Of a stretch of 64,000 nucleotides of DNA, positions 17,954 to 26,300 are shown piece by piece. Both the position numbers and the translations under genes were made by a program. Under the pieces are notes generated by a model. It did not search any database. It was given only the letters and a program-made list of their open reading frames with translations, and was not told where the DNA came from. Source of the stretch: Caldilineaceae bacterium SB0664_bin_27 (GTDB taxonomy: Bacteria; Chloroflexota; Anaerolineae; Caldilineales; Caldilineaceae); the NCBI GenBank assembly GCA_009838625.1, contig VXRG01000131.1:1-64000 (forward strand), in the 5' to 3' direction. How positions within the stretch are numbered: position 1 is the first letter of the stretch; every line of letters begins with the position of its first letter.

Positions 17954-18919
17954 CTAAACGCCCGAACACTGCTTTGGGTACGCATCCCGCGGCTCTGCCG
18001 GCGCGTCGTTCATGCGCGCCCGCTCCACCGAGGTCTGCAGCACTCGCCTCAGCAGCACCCCTATCATCTCATGGCGATACGCCTGCGACGCACGGTACTT
18101 GCTGGTTCGCAAACTGGCCTGCGCCTGGGCCGCGGCAATGGCCTTCTCCACAGTGTCGTCGTCAAATGCCTCAGCCGTCGTCAATACATTTTCCGCGCGG
18201 GTGGCGCGAAAGGGCGTCGGGCCGGCCGGCCCAATCGCAATGACCGCATCCTCCACCCGGCGCAGCGTTGCATCCATCCGGACTCTGGCGGCGATGCCCA
18301 GGACCGGCAGTGCCACGCCCTGCGGCCGCATGATACGGTCGAAGGCGTTGCCCGCCCGTGCATCCGTCGGCCGGAAGCGGAACGCGTGCAGCATCTGGTC
18401 GGGGGCCAGGCGGTTGCGGCCCGGGCCGGCAAAGATGGAGAGCAGCGGCTGCCACGTGTGCAGCGTCCCCCGCGCGCTGTGCTCGGCGACTTCGACCTCC
18501 GCCTCCAGCGCCAGCAGGCCAATCGTCCCGTCCGCGGCCGGCAGCGCGTGGGCCACATTCCCGCCCAGCGTCGCCACATTGCGCACCTGCGGGCCGCCGA
18601 TGACGCCGCAGCTTTCGGTCAGGCATCTGGCATGCGCGCGCAGGAGCGGGCTGCTCTCGATCTGCGTATGCGTAGTTCCGGCGCCCAGAACAATCCAGCC
18701 GTCCTTCTGAGCGATGTGGTCGATGCCACCAATTTTGGTCACATCCACCAGCACGTCGGGCGCCGCCGCCAGTTCGGCCTCCATATCGAGGATCAGATCG
18801 GTGCCGCCGGCGATAATGCGGGCTTTGTCCTTGTGCTGATGCAGCAATGAGAGCGCCTCAGCGACGGTTGAAGGCGTATGGTAAGCTCGCCACCGAGCCA
18901 TAGTGCAAATCCTGTCCAA
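17954..18919 (-). CDS. Molybdenum hydroxylase FAD-binding subunit
   Basis: A 321-residue CoxM/XdhB-type subunit that passes electrons from the iron-sulfur clusters to the final acceptor. The FAD-binding motifs are AGGTDL near residue 38 and the GGPQVRNVATLGGNVAHALP segment near 106-126, followed by the CO-dehydrogenase flavoprotein C-terminal domain. The start may be ATG 18919 or ATG 18901 (MARWRAYHTPSTV), the latter matching the usual family N-terminus. It is the first gene of a minus-strand run: FAD subunit, ATPase, Fe-S/Mo subunit and YqeC-MocA. Confidence 0.92.
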   Translation of the reverse strand: MDRICTMARWRAYHTPSTVAEALSLLHQHKDKARIIAGGTDLILDMEAELAAAPDVLVDVTKIGGIDHIAQKDGWIVLGAGTTHTQIESSPLLRAHARCLTESCGVIGGPQVRNVATLGGNVAHALPAADGTIGLLALEAEVEVAEHSARGTLHTWQPLLSIFAGPGRNRLAPDQMLHAFRFRPTDARAGNAFDRIMRPQGVALPVLGIAARVRMDATLRRVEDAVIAIGPAGPTPFRATRAENVLTTAEAFDDDTVEKAIAAAQAQASLRTSKYRASQAYRHEMIGVLLRRVLQTSVERARMNDAPAEPRDAYPKQCSGV

Positions 18920-19312
18920 AGAAAGAAAAAAATTTGCCGAAGTATAGCACAGTGAGCTCCTCTGGGGAAACGCACGCGACTCTGGAGCCAGTCATGATTT
19001 CGGGTGGGAAGAACAGCGAGGAGAGAGGAGTGAGGAGTGAGGAGCGAGGAACTGCCGGCGCCTCTGCAGGAGATCGGAATGTGGGCCGGCCGCGGCGATG
19101 TTGTTCGTTGAGATATATGAAAGTTCGTCACTATTTGGGATGCTTTCATATGTGCATGTTGGCTTGCGGGGGCGGGCGATGATGCGCGGACTTTGCCGAT
19201 TTTGGACAGCTTTTGCGGGGACTCCGGTTCATCATTTCGATGGCTGAGGGACGGTCTTTCGGCGCTGCGGCGGAGGGCCGAAAGGGGCCGCGAAAGCGTT
19301 GCATTTTCCCAA

Positions 19313-19407
19313 AAAGTGATGCATTACTGGATATTGGGGTCCTGACCAGAGAGAAATAGGGCGAAAAACGGTGCGAAAGCAGTGCATCACTAGGGATGCA
19401 TCACTTT
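19313..19407. repeat. 12-bp inverted repeat enclosing repeated TGCATCACT motifs
   Basis: AAAGTGATGCAT at 19313-19324 is repeated exactly in inverted form as ATGCATCACTTT at 19396-19407. AGTGCATCACT (19381-19391), itself with AGTG/CACT arms, lies between them. A related GCGAAAGC-N2-TGCAT unit occurs twice (about 19291 and 19373). Confidence 0.75.
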
Positions 19408-19818
19408 CATGCAAAAATCGGGGGAAATGGAGGTGTCGCGGGAGCGTGTTTTCGAGCTGATTTTGGCTGCAAAATCGGCGCGGAAATGTGGCTGTTCGCG
19501 GTTGGTGGTTTGTCGAAGGTGTACAGGTTTTGCACAAGTTTGCAGCACTGAGCGGGAAGGGAACGCACCAAGCCTGGTTGGCGGCCGATGTATATGAAAT
19601 TCATCCAATTTTGGGGTGCATAACAGAATTGTGATGCTCCAGAGTAGCGGGCTATGGAGCCCTGCTGAAACAGGTGTATCGGCGCCAATTCCACCCCGAA
19701 AGTGTGACAACAGAACTGCATGCCGCGGGCAGAAAAGGGACCCTGAAGGAAGCGAAAGTTCTGGCTCGGAAAGCGTATGCTTCTGCGAAATCAGAGAGAG
19801 TTCCAGGAAATTTTATCA

Positions 19819-19849
19819 CCTTGACGGTCAAGGGTGAATTCATTACGAT
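19819..19849 (+). promoter_or_regulatory. Candidate promoter with overlapping palindromic operator
   Basis: TTGACG (19821-19826) and TACGAT (19844-19849) are 17 bases apart, as in a sigma-70 promoter. The -35 box is embedded in the perfect palindrome CCTTGACGGTCAAGG (19819-19833). A repressor bound there would block the promoter of the peptide importer that starts at 19912. The regulator is unknown. Confidence 0.5.
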
Positions 19850-19911
19850 TATATGCGCTTTAACTTCTGGCAGGTCTGGTTCCGTATTTACCACCCCAAA
19901 GGAGAGCAATA

Positions 19912-21906
19912 ATGAAACCACAACTGCGTATTTGGGCACTTGCGGCCATCTTCATCCTTCTGCTTCCCATGGTCGCGGCCTGCGGCGGTGCAGAACCAGC
20001 AATGGAAGAAGCAGCCGCCGAGGCGGCCGAGCCGGAAACCGCGGCCGAGAGTACGGAGGCGGAGTCATCTTCGGCCTATAATGAAGCCCCCATGCTGGCC
20101 GAGATGGTCGCCAACGGCGAGTTGCCGCCGGTGGATGAACGGCTCCCGGCAGAGCCGCAGGTAGTTGAACCGGAGGACCGGATTGGCACCTACGGGGGCA
20201 CTCTGCGCTTCGGCGAGGTCAACCCAATTAATCTCTGGAGCTTCGCCACGCTGCGCATGAACGGGCTTTTCCGTTATGACTTCTCCAACACCCAGGTCTT
20301 CATGGATATCGCCAAGGACTACTACTTCTCCGACGACTTCACAACCCTGACCATCGAACTGCGTGAGGGCCATAAGTGGTCGGATGGAGAGCCTTTCACG
20401 ACGGACGATATCATGTTCGCCTGGGAAGATGTCGCGATGAACGAAGACCTTTCCCCGGCCGGGCCGCGGTCGATCTGGCGCGCCGGAGGTGAGCCGGCAG
20501 TATTCACCAAGATCAGTGACACGGTGGTTGAAATCAGCTTTGCTGTGCCCTACCCGATCATCATGAACTACCTGGGTCGCACAGGCGTGGCCACCGACAA
20601 CAACGTCATCATGCCCAAACACTGGCTGAAGCAGTGGCACATCGACTACAACCCCGATGCGCAAGAGCTGGCTGAGGAAGAGGGTTTTGAGACGTGGATG
20701 CAGGCCTTCAACTTCCACAACAGGCCTCCGAACAACTTCCGGATCGACGGTCCTACCCTCTGGGCCTGGAAGAACGAAACGCTCACCAGCGACCGCGCCA
20801 TCGTTGTGCGCAATCCCTACTTCCACCAGGTCGACACCGCCGGCAACCAGTTGCCCTATATCGATCGCATCGAGGCGGTGATCACGGGCGACAAGGAGGT
20901 ACAGACGCTCAAGGCCAGCGCCGGCGAGTTCGACTTCGAGACCTACTATATCGACATGAAGGATATGTCGGTCTTCCAGCAGGGCGCCGAACAGGGGAAC
21001 TATCGCGTCGAATTCGCCCAGAACCTCTTCTCCGCCGAGCTGGGTCTGATGCCCAATCGCACCGTTAAGGACCCGGTTTTGAGGGAGTTGTTCAACAACA
21101 AGGACTTCCGCATCGCCTTGTCGATCAGCATCGACCGCGAGAGCATGAACGACACCCTCTTCTTCGGTCTGGGCAGGCCGTTCCCGGCCACCGTCAATCC
21201 GGGTCTGAGCTTTTTCAAGGAGGAGTGGGCCACGACCCACGCCGAGTATGACCCGGAACGCGCCAACGCACTCCTCGATTCAGTCGGCCTGACCGAGCGG
21301 GACAGCGCCGGATACCGGTTGCGGCCTGACGGCGAAGGCCGGCTGAGCATGCTGATCCACGTCGGCGTATCGGAAGGCCCCAAGATCGCCATGGCCGAAC
21401 TGGTCCGGGATGACTGGGCCGAAGTCGGGCTGGAAGCTATTGTCGAAAATCTGGGTGAGCAGGGCGGTCTGTTCTCGCAAAGATTGGCCACCAATGACCT
21501 GCAGATACCGACCTGGCATCTGGACAGAAACGCGCTGTTCGGCCGCTCCCTGGGTAGCAACTACGCTGTTGACCAGACCTCCTTCTGGACCGGTACGTGG
21601 AAGGACTGGTTCCGGACCAATGGCGAGGAGGGCGTGGAGCCGCCGGAGGAGATCAAGCGGCAGCGAGAGATCTTTGAGCAGTACAAGCTGACCGCGGTCG
21701 GCACCGAAGATTTCGACAGACTTGGCGCCGAGTACTATGAGTACTTCACCAGCGAAATCCCGATGATCGGCACCATCGGCTTTACGCCGCGGCCGGTCAT
21801 TATCAGCAATCGCCTTCACAACGTACCGTTGGAGGGCGCCGCCTGGATTTCGGACAACAACTTCTATGCCCCGTTCATGCCTTCACAGTGGTTCATTGAG
21901 GAGTAG
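19912..21906 (+). CDS. Peptide-type ABC transporter solute-binding lipoprotein
   Basis: A 664-residue family-5 extracellular solute-binding protein (DppA/OppA type). The signal peptide ends in a lipobox, LPMVAAC at about residues 19-25, followed by an Ala/Glu-rich tether to about residue 60. The conserved ELREGHKWSDGEPFTTDDIMF segment follows, and the SBP_bac_5 fold continues to the end. AAAGGAG at 19898-19904 precedes the ATG. The matching permeases and ATPases start 3.4 kb downstream, after two oxidoreductases and an amidohydrolase. Family members import peptides but also sugars and other solutes. The neighbours (Gfo/Idh/MocA, amidohydrolase) favour a carbohydrate-like or modified substrate, which is inference. 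Confidence 0.93.
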   Translation: MKPQLRIWALAAIFILLLPMVAACGGAEPAMEEAAAEAAEPETAAESTEAESSSAYNEAPMLAEMVANGELPPVDERLPAEPQVVEPEDRIGTYGGTLRFGEVNPINLWSFATLRMNGLFRYDFSNTQVFMDIAKDYYFSDDFTTLTIELREGHKWSDGEPFTTDDIMFAWEDVAMNEDLSPAGPRSIWRAGGEPAVFTKISDTVVEISFAVPYPIIMNYLGRTGVATDNNVIMPKHWLKQWHIDYNPDAQELAEEEGFETWMQAFNFHNRPPNNFRIDGPTLWAWKNETLTSDRAIVVRNPYFHQVDTAGNQLPYIDRIEAVITGDKEVQTLKASAGEFDFETYYIDMKDMSVFQQGAEQGNYRVEFAQNLFSAELGLMPNRTVKDPVLRELFNNKDFRIALSISIDRESMNDTLFFGLGRPFPATVNPGLSFFKEEWATTHAEYDPERANALLDSVGLTERDSAGYRLRPDGEGRLSMLIHVGVSEGPKIAMAELVRDDWAEVGLEAIVENLGEQGGLFSQRLATNDLQIPTWHLDRNALFGRSLGSNYAVDQTSFWTGTWKDWFRTNGEEGVEPPEEIKRQREIFEQYKLTAVGTEDFDRLGAEYYEYFTSEIPMIGTIGFTPRPVIISNRLHNVPLEGAAWISDNNFYAPFMPSQWFIEE

Positions 21907-21928
21907 GGCATAGCGAAGAAGACTGTGC

Positions 21929-21965
21929 AACACCCTGTTTTCGCCCTTGGTGGGAACAGGGTGTT
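21929..21965 (+). terminator. Stem-loop after the solute-binding protein gene
   Basis: AACACCCTGTT (21929-21939) pairs perfectly with AACAGGGTGTT (21955-21965) around a 15-base loop and is followed by a weak T-rich stretch. Placed 22 bases after the stop codon, it could end or attenuate the transcript so that the binding protein is made in excess. Confidence 0.7.
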
Positions 21966-22301
21966 TGCTCTGTTGCGGTGGACGAACGGAGGAATCGAAC
22001 TTGCAACGGGGTGGGAAACGGCCCTTTTCAAATCTGCCACTCTTCGTTAGTATTCAAGTCCAACCAGGAAAACGGCTAAAGAGCCACCACAAATTGATTC
22101 GTCTGCGACGGTGAAGGCCCGCCGCACGGATGGATAAGGCGTACCTGCTCCGGTTCGATGCGCGTCACCGCCTCTTCCAGCAGACAGCCGTACCCGATAG
22201 CGCTCCTTCATGGTCAGCGTATTGCGCCGTTTCAATCCAAACTGTAGGCAAAGAAAGGAGAGGCCGGGAACGCCCTGAGTTTCGCCCGCGCCGATGTCAA
22301 G
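21966..22301. other. 336-base gap without a clear gene
   Basis: No convincing gene is seen. On the minus strand 21974-22060 ends with GTTCGATTCC and a GTCCACC-like end reminiscent of the T-arm and acceptor of a tRNA, but the rest does not fold as one. A GTG/ATG start signal for the downstream oxidoreductase is not obvious. Confidence 0.4.
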
Positions 22302-23384
22302 ATGACGCAACTGAAGAGGAAGGTAACAAAACCGGTACGCTTGGGTCTGATTGGATGCGGCGGTATCGTGCGCATCAACCATATCTCCGTATATCTCGCC
22401 CTGCCGGACTCGGTCGACGTCGTTGCGGTCGCCGACCCTGTCCCCGATAACCTCGAGTATGCAGGCAATACGCTTGAGGTGCCGCCGGCGCAGAGATATG
22501 CTGATTATCGCGACATGCTGGCCAAGGCCGAACTTGACGCGGTTTCGATCGCCACGCCGCACGCCCTGCACGCTGAACACGCCATTCAGGCAGCTGAAGC
22601 CGGCGTCGCGGTCATTTCAGAAAAACCGATGGCGACTTCACTGGAGGAGGCCGACGCCATACTGGAAGCGGTCAACCGCAACGGTGTCCCCTATGCCATC
22701 ATGCACAACCTGCTCTTTTCCTTGCCTATGCAGGAAGCGCTGAGTCAACTGCGAACCGGGAAGTTGGGGAAGCCGATTTTGGGTCGTGGTCAATGCATGG
22801 GGATGAAACCGGCTGACTTTGGCAGCGACCATGCCAATCCCGCCATGGCTTGGCGCGCCCAGAAGGCGGTGGGCGGAGGTTGCATCAGCGATACCGCATA
22901 TCATGAGATCTACTCGGTCGAGGCGTTGATGGGTTCGCCGGTCCGCTATGTCGAAGCCAGGGTGAAAACGATGCGTTTCGATATCGACGTCGACGATCTC
23001 GCCATACTCCTGTTTGAACATGAGGACGGCGCCGTGTCCACGGTGTCGGCATCATGGTGTTCGCCGGCGATCACAGCTGAACGGGGCCGCTGGTGCGAAG
23101 TGCATACGACCAATGGATCGATCCGGGTGTTTCACCGCGACGAGGAGCCGTTCTGGCACTACGGCGGCGAGGAAGAAGGCTGGAGTTCTCTCGAAATACC
23201 CGAACCGGTGGTGAAAGAGAACCCCGGGGTTGGCGGTCACTTCGGCTGCTATGCCGCCACATTTGAAGCGCTCGCCAGCGGCTCGGAGATGCCGGTGGAC
23301 GGCGAAAAGGCGCGGCACAATCTGGCCATTATCGAAGCGGCGCGCCGAGCAACCGGCGAACGGCGCGCGATAGGAGTTGAGTGA
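22302..23384 (+). CDS. Gfo/Idh/MocA family oxidoreductase
   Basis: A 360-residue NAD(P)-dependent oxidoreductase. The Rossmann motif GLIGCGGI lies near residue 14 and the family EKP motif (SEKPMAT) near 108. A C-terminal alpha/beta domain includes GGGCISDTAYHEIYSVEAL. Members oxidise sugars, inositols or sugar phosphates. The start is ATG 22302, without a strong ribosome site; the first nine residues are unconserved. Its stop overlaps the amidohydrolase start by four bases, so the two are translationally coupled. Together with the second Gfo protein and the importer genes it suggests uptake and oxidation of one solute. Confidence 0.92.
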   Translation: MTQLKRKVTKPVRLGLIGCGGIVRINHISVYLALPDSVDVVAVADPVPDNLEYAGNTLEVPPAQRYADYRDMLAKAELDAVSIATPHALHAEHAIQAAEAGVAVISEKPMATSLEEADAILEAVNRNGVPYAIMHNLLFSLPMQEALSQLRTGKLGKPILGRGQCMGMKPADFGSDHANPAMAWRAQKAVGGGCISDTAYHEIYSVEALMGSPVRYVEARVKTMRFDIDVDDLAILLFEHEDGAVSTVSASWCSPAITAERGRWCEVHTTNGSIRVFHRDEEPFWHYGGEEEGWSSLEIPEPVVKENPGVGGHFGCYAATFEALASGSEMPVDGEKARHNLAIIEAARRATGERRAIGVE

Positions 23385-24229
23385 ACATGCGACCCTACGT
23401 GGACGTACACTGTCATATCGGGACGACCATCACCTACGACCCTGCCGTGGGCCAGACTACCGGCCGCTGCCTGGCACGCATGGCCTCCGCCGGCGTTGTC
23501 GCTTCGGTCATCGGGCCGACCGCCGTCGGTTCGTCGCAGATCCGGGGCATACTCGACACCAAGGACCAGAACGGGATCATCGTCCGCGCCTGTCAGCAGT
23601 TTCCCGATCGGTTTCCCATCGGCCTGGCTTTGATCGAGCTGCGCCACGGCCAGGTCGGGGCCGACGCCCTTGAAGAGACCCTGATCGAAGGCGGTCTCCA
23701 GGGCATTATGTGGCATCCGGCCGGCATGACGTTCGAAAGACAGCTCTATCCCTTTCTCGAAGTCGCGTCACTCAAGGGAGGGCTCTGCCTTCTGCATGAG
23801 AGTCCGGAGCGGACCGCGGCCTATGCACGGCGCTTCCCCAACCTGACCTTCATCCTCCATGCCGGAACCAAAGAGGAAATGGAGCCCTGTCAGCCGCTGG
23901 AGAATGTCTGGTTTGAGATCGTACAGCGCCCCGTACGCTCACGGTCCGATTGGGACCTGCCGCAGCTGGTCAACGAGCTCGGCAGTGAGCGGATTCTCTT
24001 TGGCAGCGACCTGCCCTACTACGACTTTCGCATCCTGCAGGCCCAGTTGGAATCTGCAGACATTGACGAGGCAACCCGCGATCGTATCGCCTCCCAAAAC
24101 GCCGTGACGCTTATACGGAATTTTCGCCCCGACTGGGAGCTGCCCCAGGGAACCCTCGCCGCCCCGCAGAACTATACGTACGATGAGCTGTGGGCTCCCA
24201 AGGAGGCCGGAAGCGAAAGGCTGTTATAG
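23381..24229 (+). CDS. Amidohydrolase-2-type metal-dependent hydrolase
   Basis: A 282-residue TIM-barrel hydrolase. The metal motif DVHCHIG near residue 8, the barrel-strand histidine in IMWHPAG, HAGTKEE near 160 and the terminal FGSDLPYYD match the amidohydrolase-related (PF04909-type) family, which includes decarboxylases and lactonases. GTG 23381 overlaps the preceding stop (GTGA) and has AGGAG six bases upstream, so it is preferred over ATG 23387. In this setting it might open a lactone made by the neighbouring dehydrogenases, which is inference. Confidence 0.88.
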   Translation: MNMRPYVDVHCHIGTTITYDPAVGQTTGRCLARMASAGVVASVIGPTAVGSSQIRGILDTKDQNGIIVRACQQFPDRFPIGLALIELRHGQVGADALEETLIEGGLQGIMWHPAGMTFERQLYPFLEVASLKGGLCLLHESPERTAAYARRFPNLTFILHAGTKEEMEPCQPLENVWFEIVQRPVRSRSDWDLPQLVNELGSERILFGSDLPYYDFRILQAQLESADIDEATRDRIASQNAVTLIRNFRPDWELPQGTLAAPQNYTYDELWAPKEAGSERLL

Positions 24230-24251
24230 AAGCCGGTTCAGGCGCTGTGAA

Positions 24252-24281
24252 ACAGTTCTACAAGGTACAGTTCTACAAGGT
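24252..24281 (+). repeat. 15-bp perfect tandem duplication
   Basis: ACAGTTCTACAAGGT occurs twice back to back (24252-24266, 24267-24281) just upstream of the AGAGGAA ribosome site of the next gene. It looks like a recent slippage duplication that lengthens the intergenic spacer. Confidence 0.85.
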
Positions 24282-24296
24282 AAAGAGGAAGATCCA

Positions 24297-25310
24297 ATGA
24301 AATTCGCCCTACTCGGTCACTCAGGACACCTGGACTACTACGAGCAGATGCTCCAGGACCTGCCCGATGTCACCGTCGCAGCCGTCGCCCTGGCGATTCC
24401 GGGCGAATCGCTTGACTCCTTCGCCAGCGCCCCGGGCGTAACGCCGGAGACAAACAGATATACCGAGTATGAGGAGATGCTCGACAAGGAATCTCCGGAC
24501 CTCGTGCAGATCTGCGTCCCCCCGCTGCAGGTTCCGGGATTGACCGAAATATGCCTGAAACGCGGCATCGCCGTCATGACGGAAAAGCCGCTGGCGATGG
24601 ATCTGGGGACTCTTTCACAACTGTACGCCGCGGCCAGTGAGGCCGGGACCCCGCTTGCCGCGCTACACGGCTACCGCAGAATGAAATGGTTTGAGGCCGC
24701 GCGCGATGCCGTACGCGCCGGTCTGATCGGAGAGCCCCTGGGCAGTTACAGCCAGATCTCCTACCGGTGGGGCGCCAGGCGGCCGGACCATTTTCGCTTG
24801 CGCGAGACCTTTCCCGGTATCGTGCCTTTTGTGGGTGTTCATGTCATCGACTGGCTCGTCTGGTCACTGGGCGACGTATTCACCGAAGTTACCGGTTGGG
24901 AGACGACGGCCGCCCACCCGGACTATCCGGGCTGTGCCAGCCAGGCCGCAATTCTGTTGCGGATGCGCAATGGCGGCGTCGCGACCGTGATGCTGGACTT
25001 TCTGCGCCCGGCGACCGCGCCCAGCCATGGCGATGAACGGATGATGATCTCAGGTACAGAGGGCGTTGTGGAGAGTATCGCCAACGAGGAGACCGCAAAG
25101 CTGATCAGCGAACAGGCCGGGGTATGCAACCTCGAGATTCCCGACACGCCCAACTGGTACACGGCCTTTGTCAGCTCAGTTCAGGACGGCTCTTTCGCCG
25201 GTGTTGAAGAGCTCTTTCGGATGACGGAGATTGCCCTCAAAGCCCAGCAGTCGATAGACGAAGGCAAGAGGATCTCCCTGCTGCAATCTCCGTACGGGGC
25301 GAAGAAATGA
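24297..25310 (+). CDS. Gfo/Idh/MocA family oxidoreductase
   Basis: A 337-residue relative of the previous oxidoreductase. AGAGGAA at 24284-24290 places the start at ATG 24297 rather than the further-upstream open frame. The dinucleotide loop is altered to LLGHSGH rather than the usual GxGxxG, though the EKP motif (TEKPLAMDL) near residue 100 and the GVHVIDWL segment are kept. It may therefore bind its cofactor differently or have a non-redox role. Its stop overlaps the permease start (ATGA), tying it to the importer. Confidence 0.88.
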   Translation: MKFALLGHSGHLDYYEQMLQDLPDVTVAAVALAIPGESLDSFASAPGVTPETNRYTEYEEMLDKESPDLVQICVPPLQVPGLTEICLKRGIAVMTEKPLAMDLGTLSQLYAAASEAGTPLAALHGYRRMKWFEAARDAVRAGLIGEPLGSYSQISYRWGARRPDHFRLRETFPGIVPFVGVHVIDWLVWSLGDVFTEVTGWETTAAHPDYPGCASQAAILLRMRNGGVATVMLDFLRPATAPSHGDERMMISGTEGVVESIANEETAKLISEQAGVCNLEIPDTPNWYTAFVSSVQDGSFAGVEELFRMTEIALKAQQSIDEGKRISLLQSPYGAKK

Positions 25311-26299
25311 TCGCCTATATCGTACAAAGACTGATCTACGCGGTGGTTACTTTCTGGTTTCTGAGCATCGTTGTGTTTGTCATCATTCAACTGCCGCCGG
25401 GGGATTTCCTGACCAGTTACGTCGCGCGCCTGGAGCAGGAGGGAGACATCATCGATGAGGCCGAAATCGAAGCTCTCAAGCGCGAATACGGTCTTGATGC
25501 CACCCCGGTAGAGAAGTACGTTCGCTGGTTTGGACGCTTTCTGCAGGGCGAAATGGGCCGGTCTTTCGAATGGAACCAGCCCGTGGGCAGGCTCCTGAGG
25601 GAACGTCTGCCTTACACGATACTGCTCTCTTTGATCACCCTCTTTTTCACCTATGTGGTGGCGGTGCCGATCGGGATTTACGTTGCCACCCGCCAGTACG
25701 GCTTCAGCGACTATCTGTTTTCTGTGCTGGGTTTTGCCGGGCTGGCGACGCCCAACTTCATGCTCGCTCTCATTCTTATGTTCCTCTTCTTCAAATACTT
25801 CGGCATCAGCGTGGGCGGCCTCTTTTCCTCGGAGTATGCCCTCGCCCCGTGGTCTCTGGGCAAAATATGGGATCTCTTCACCCATCTCTGGGTTCCTATC
25901 ATCGTTATCGGCACGGCCGGCACGGCAGGAATCATTCGCGTCATGCGCGGCACCCTGCTGGATGAGTTGGGCAAACAGTATGTCATCACCGCCCGCGCCA
26001 AAGGCGTTGGCGAAGGAAAACTGCTGTTCAGATACCCGGTACGCCTGGCGATCAATCCGATCGTCAGTACGGTTGGCTGGCAGCTGCCGGGCATCGTCTC
26101 CGGCGAGACGATCGTCGCCATCGTTCTGAGCCTGCCCACCACCGGTCCTCTCCTCTTCATGGCGCTAATCAACCAGGATATGTTCCTTGCAGGAAGTATT
26201 GTGATGTTTCTGGGTATTCTGACGTTGATCGGTACTTTTCTGTCTGACATTCTACTGATCGTAGTAGACCCACGCATCCGTTTTGAAGGAAAGACTTGA
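25307..26299 (+). CDS. Peptide-type ABC transporter permease (DppB type)
   Basis: A 330-residue inner-membrane permease with an N-terminal transmembrane helix (residues 9-30), a periplasmic segment and five further helices. The EAA-like loop near residue 225 (ARAKGVGEGKLLFRYPVRLA) contacts the ATPases. It overlaps the upstream gene by four bases and is followed by the partner permease after one base. The family is peptide/nickel BPD_transp_1. With 26301-27449 and the ATPases at 27455-29484 it completes one importer whose binding protein is at 19912. Confidence 0.93.
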   Translation: MIAYIVQRLIYAVVTFWFLSIVVFVIIQLPPGDFLTSYVARLEQEGDIIDEAEIEALKREYGLDATPVEKYVRWFGRFLQGEMGRSFEWNQPVGRLLRERLPYTILLSLITLFFTYVVAVPIGIYVATRQYGFSDYLFSVLGFAGLATPNFMLALILMFLFFKYFGISVGGLFSSEYALAPWSLGKIWDLFTHLWVPIIVIGTAGTAGIIRVMRGTLLDELGKQYVITARAKGVGEGKLLFRYPVRLAINPIVSTVGWQLPGIVSGETIVAIVLSLPTTGPLLFMALINQDMFLAGSIVMFLGILTLIGTFLSDILLIVVDPRIRFEGKT

Positions 26300-26300
26300 G

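Larger units (their letters stand above)
18920..19911. other. 992-base gene-free region with repeats
   Basis: No frame here looks coding. It contains a GAGGAGTGAGGAG purine tract at about 19015-19052, an inverted repeat ATATGAAAG (19115-19123) with CTTTCATAT (19143-19151), the long inverted repeat at 19313-19407, an ATGAAATTCAT palindrome (19594-19604), and the promoter-proximal palindrome at 19819-19833. The density of inverted repeats suggests a regulatory or decayed mobile region upstream of the peptide transporter. Confidence 0.6.

Noticed and set aside
19390..19721. Overlapping minus-strand frames of about 100 codons
   Set aside because: They are His/Pro/Ser-rich, have no ribosome sites and cover the inverted-repeat region. 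They are probably chance.
21974..22060. tRNA-like end on the minus strand
   Set aside because: A GTTCGATTCC T-arm-like run and a GTCCACC end are present, but the acceptor partner has an extra base and the D and anticodon stems do not pair. It is at most a remnant.
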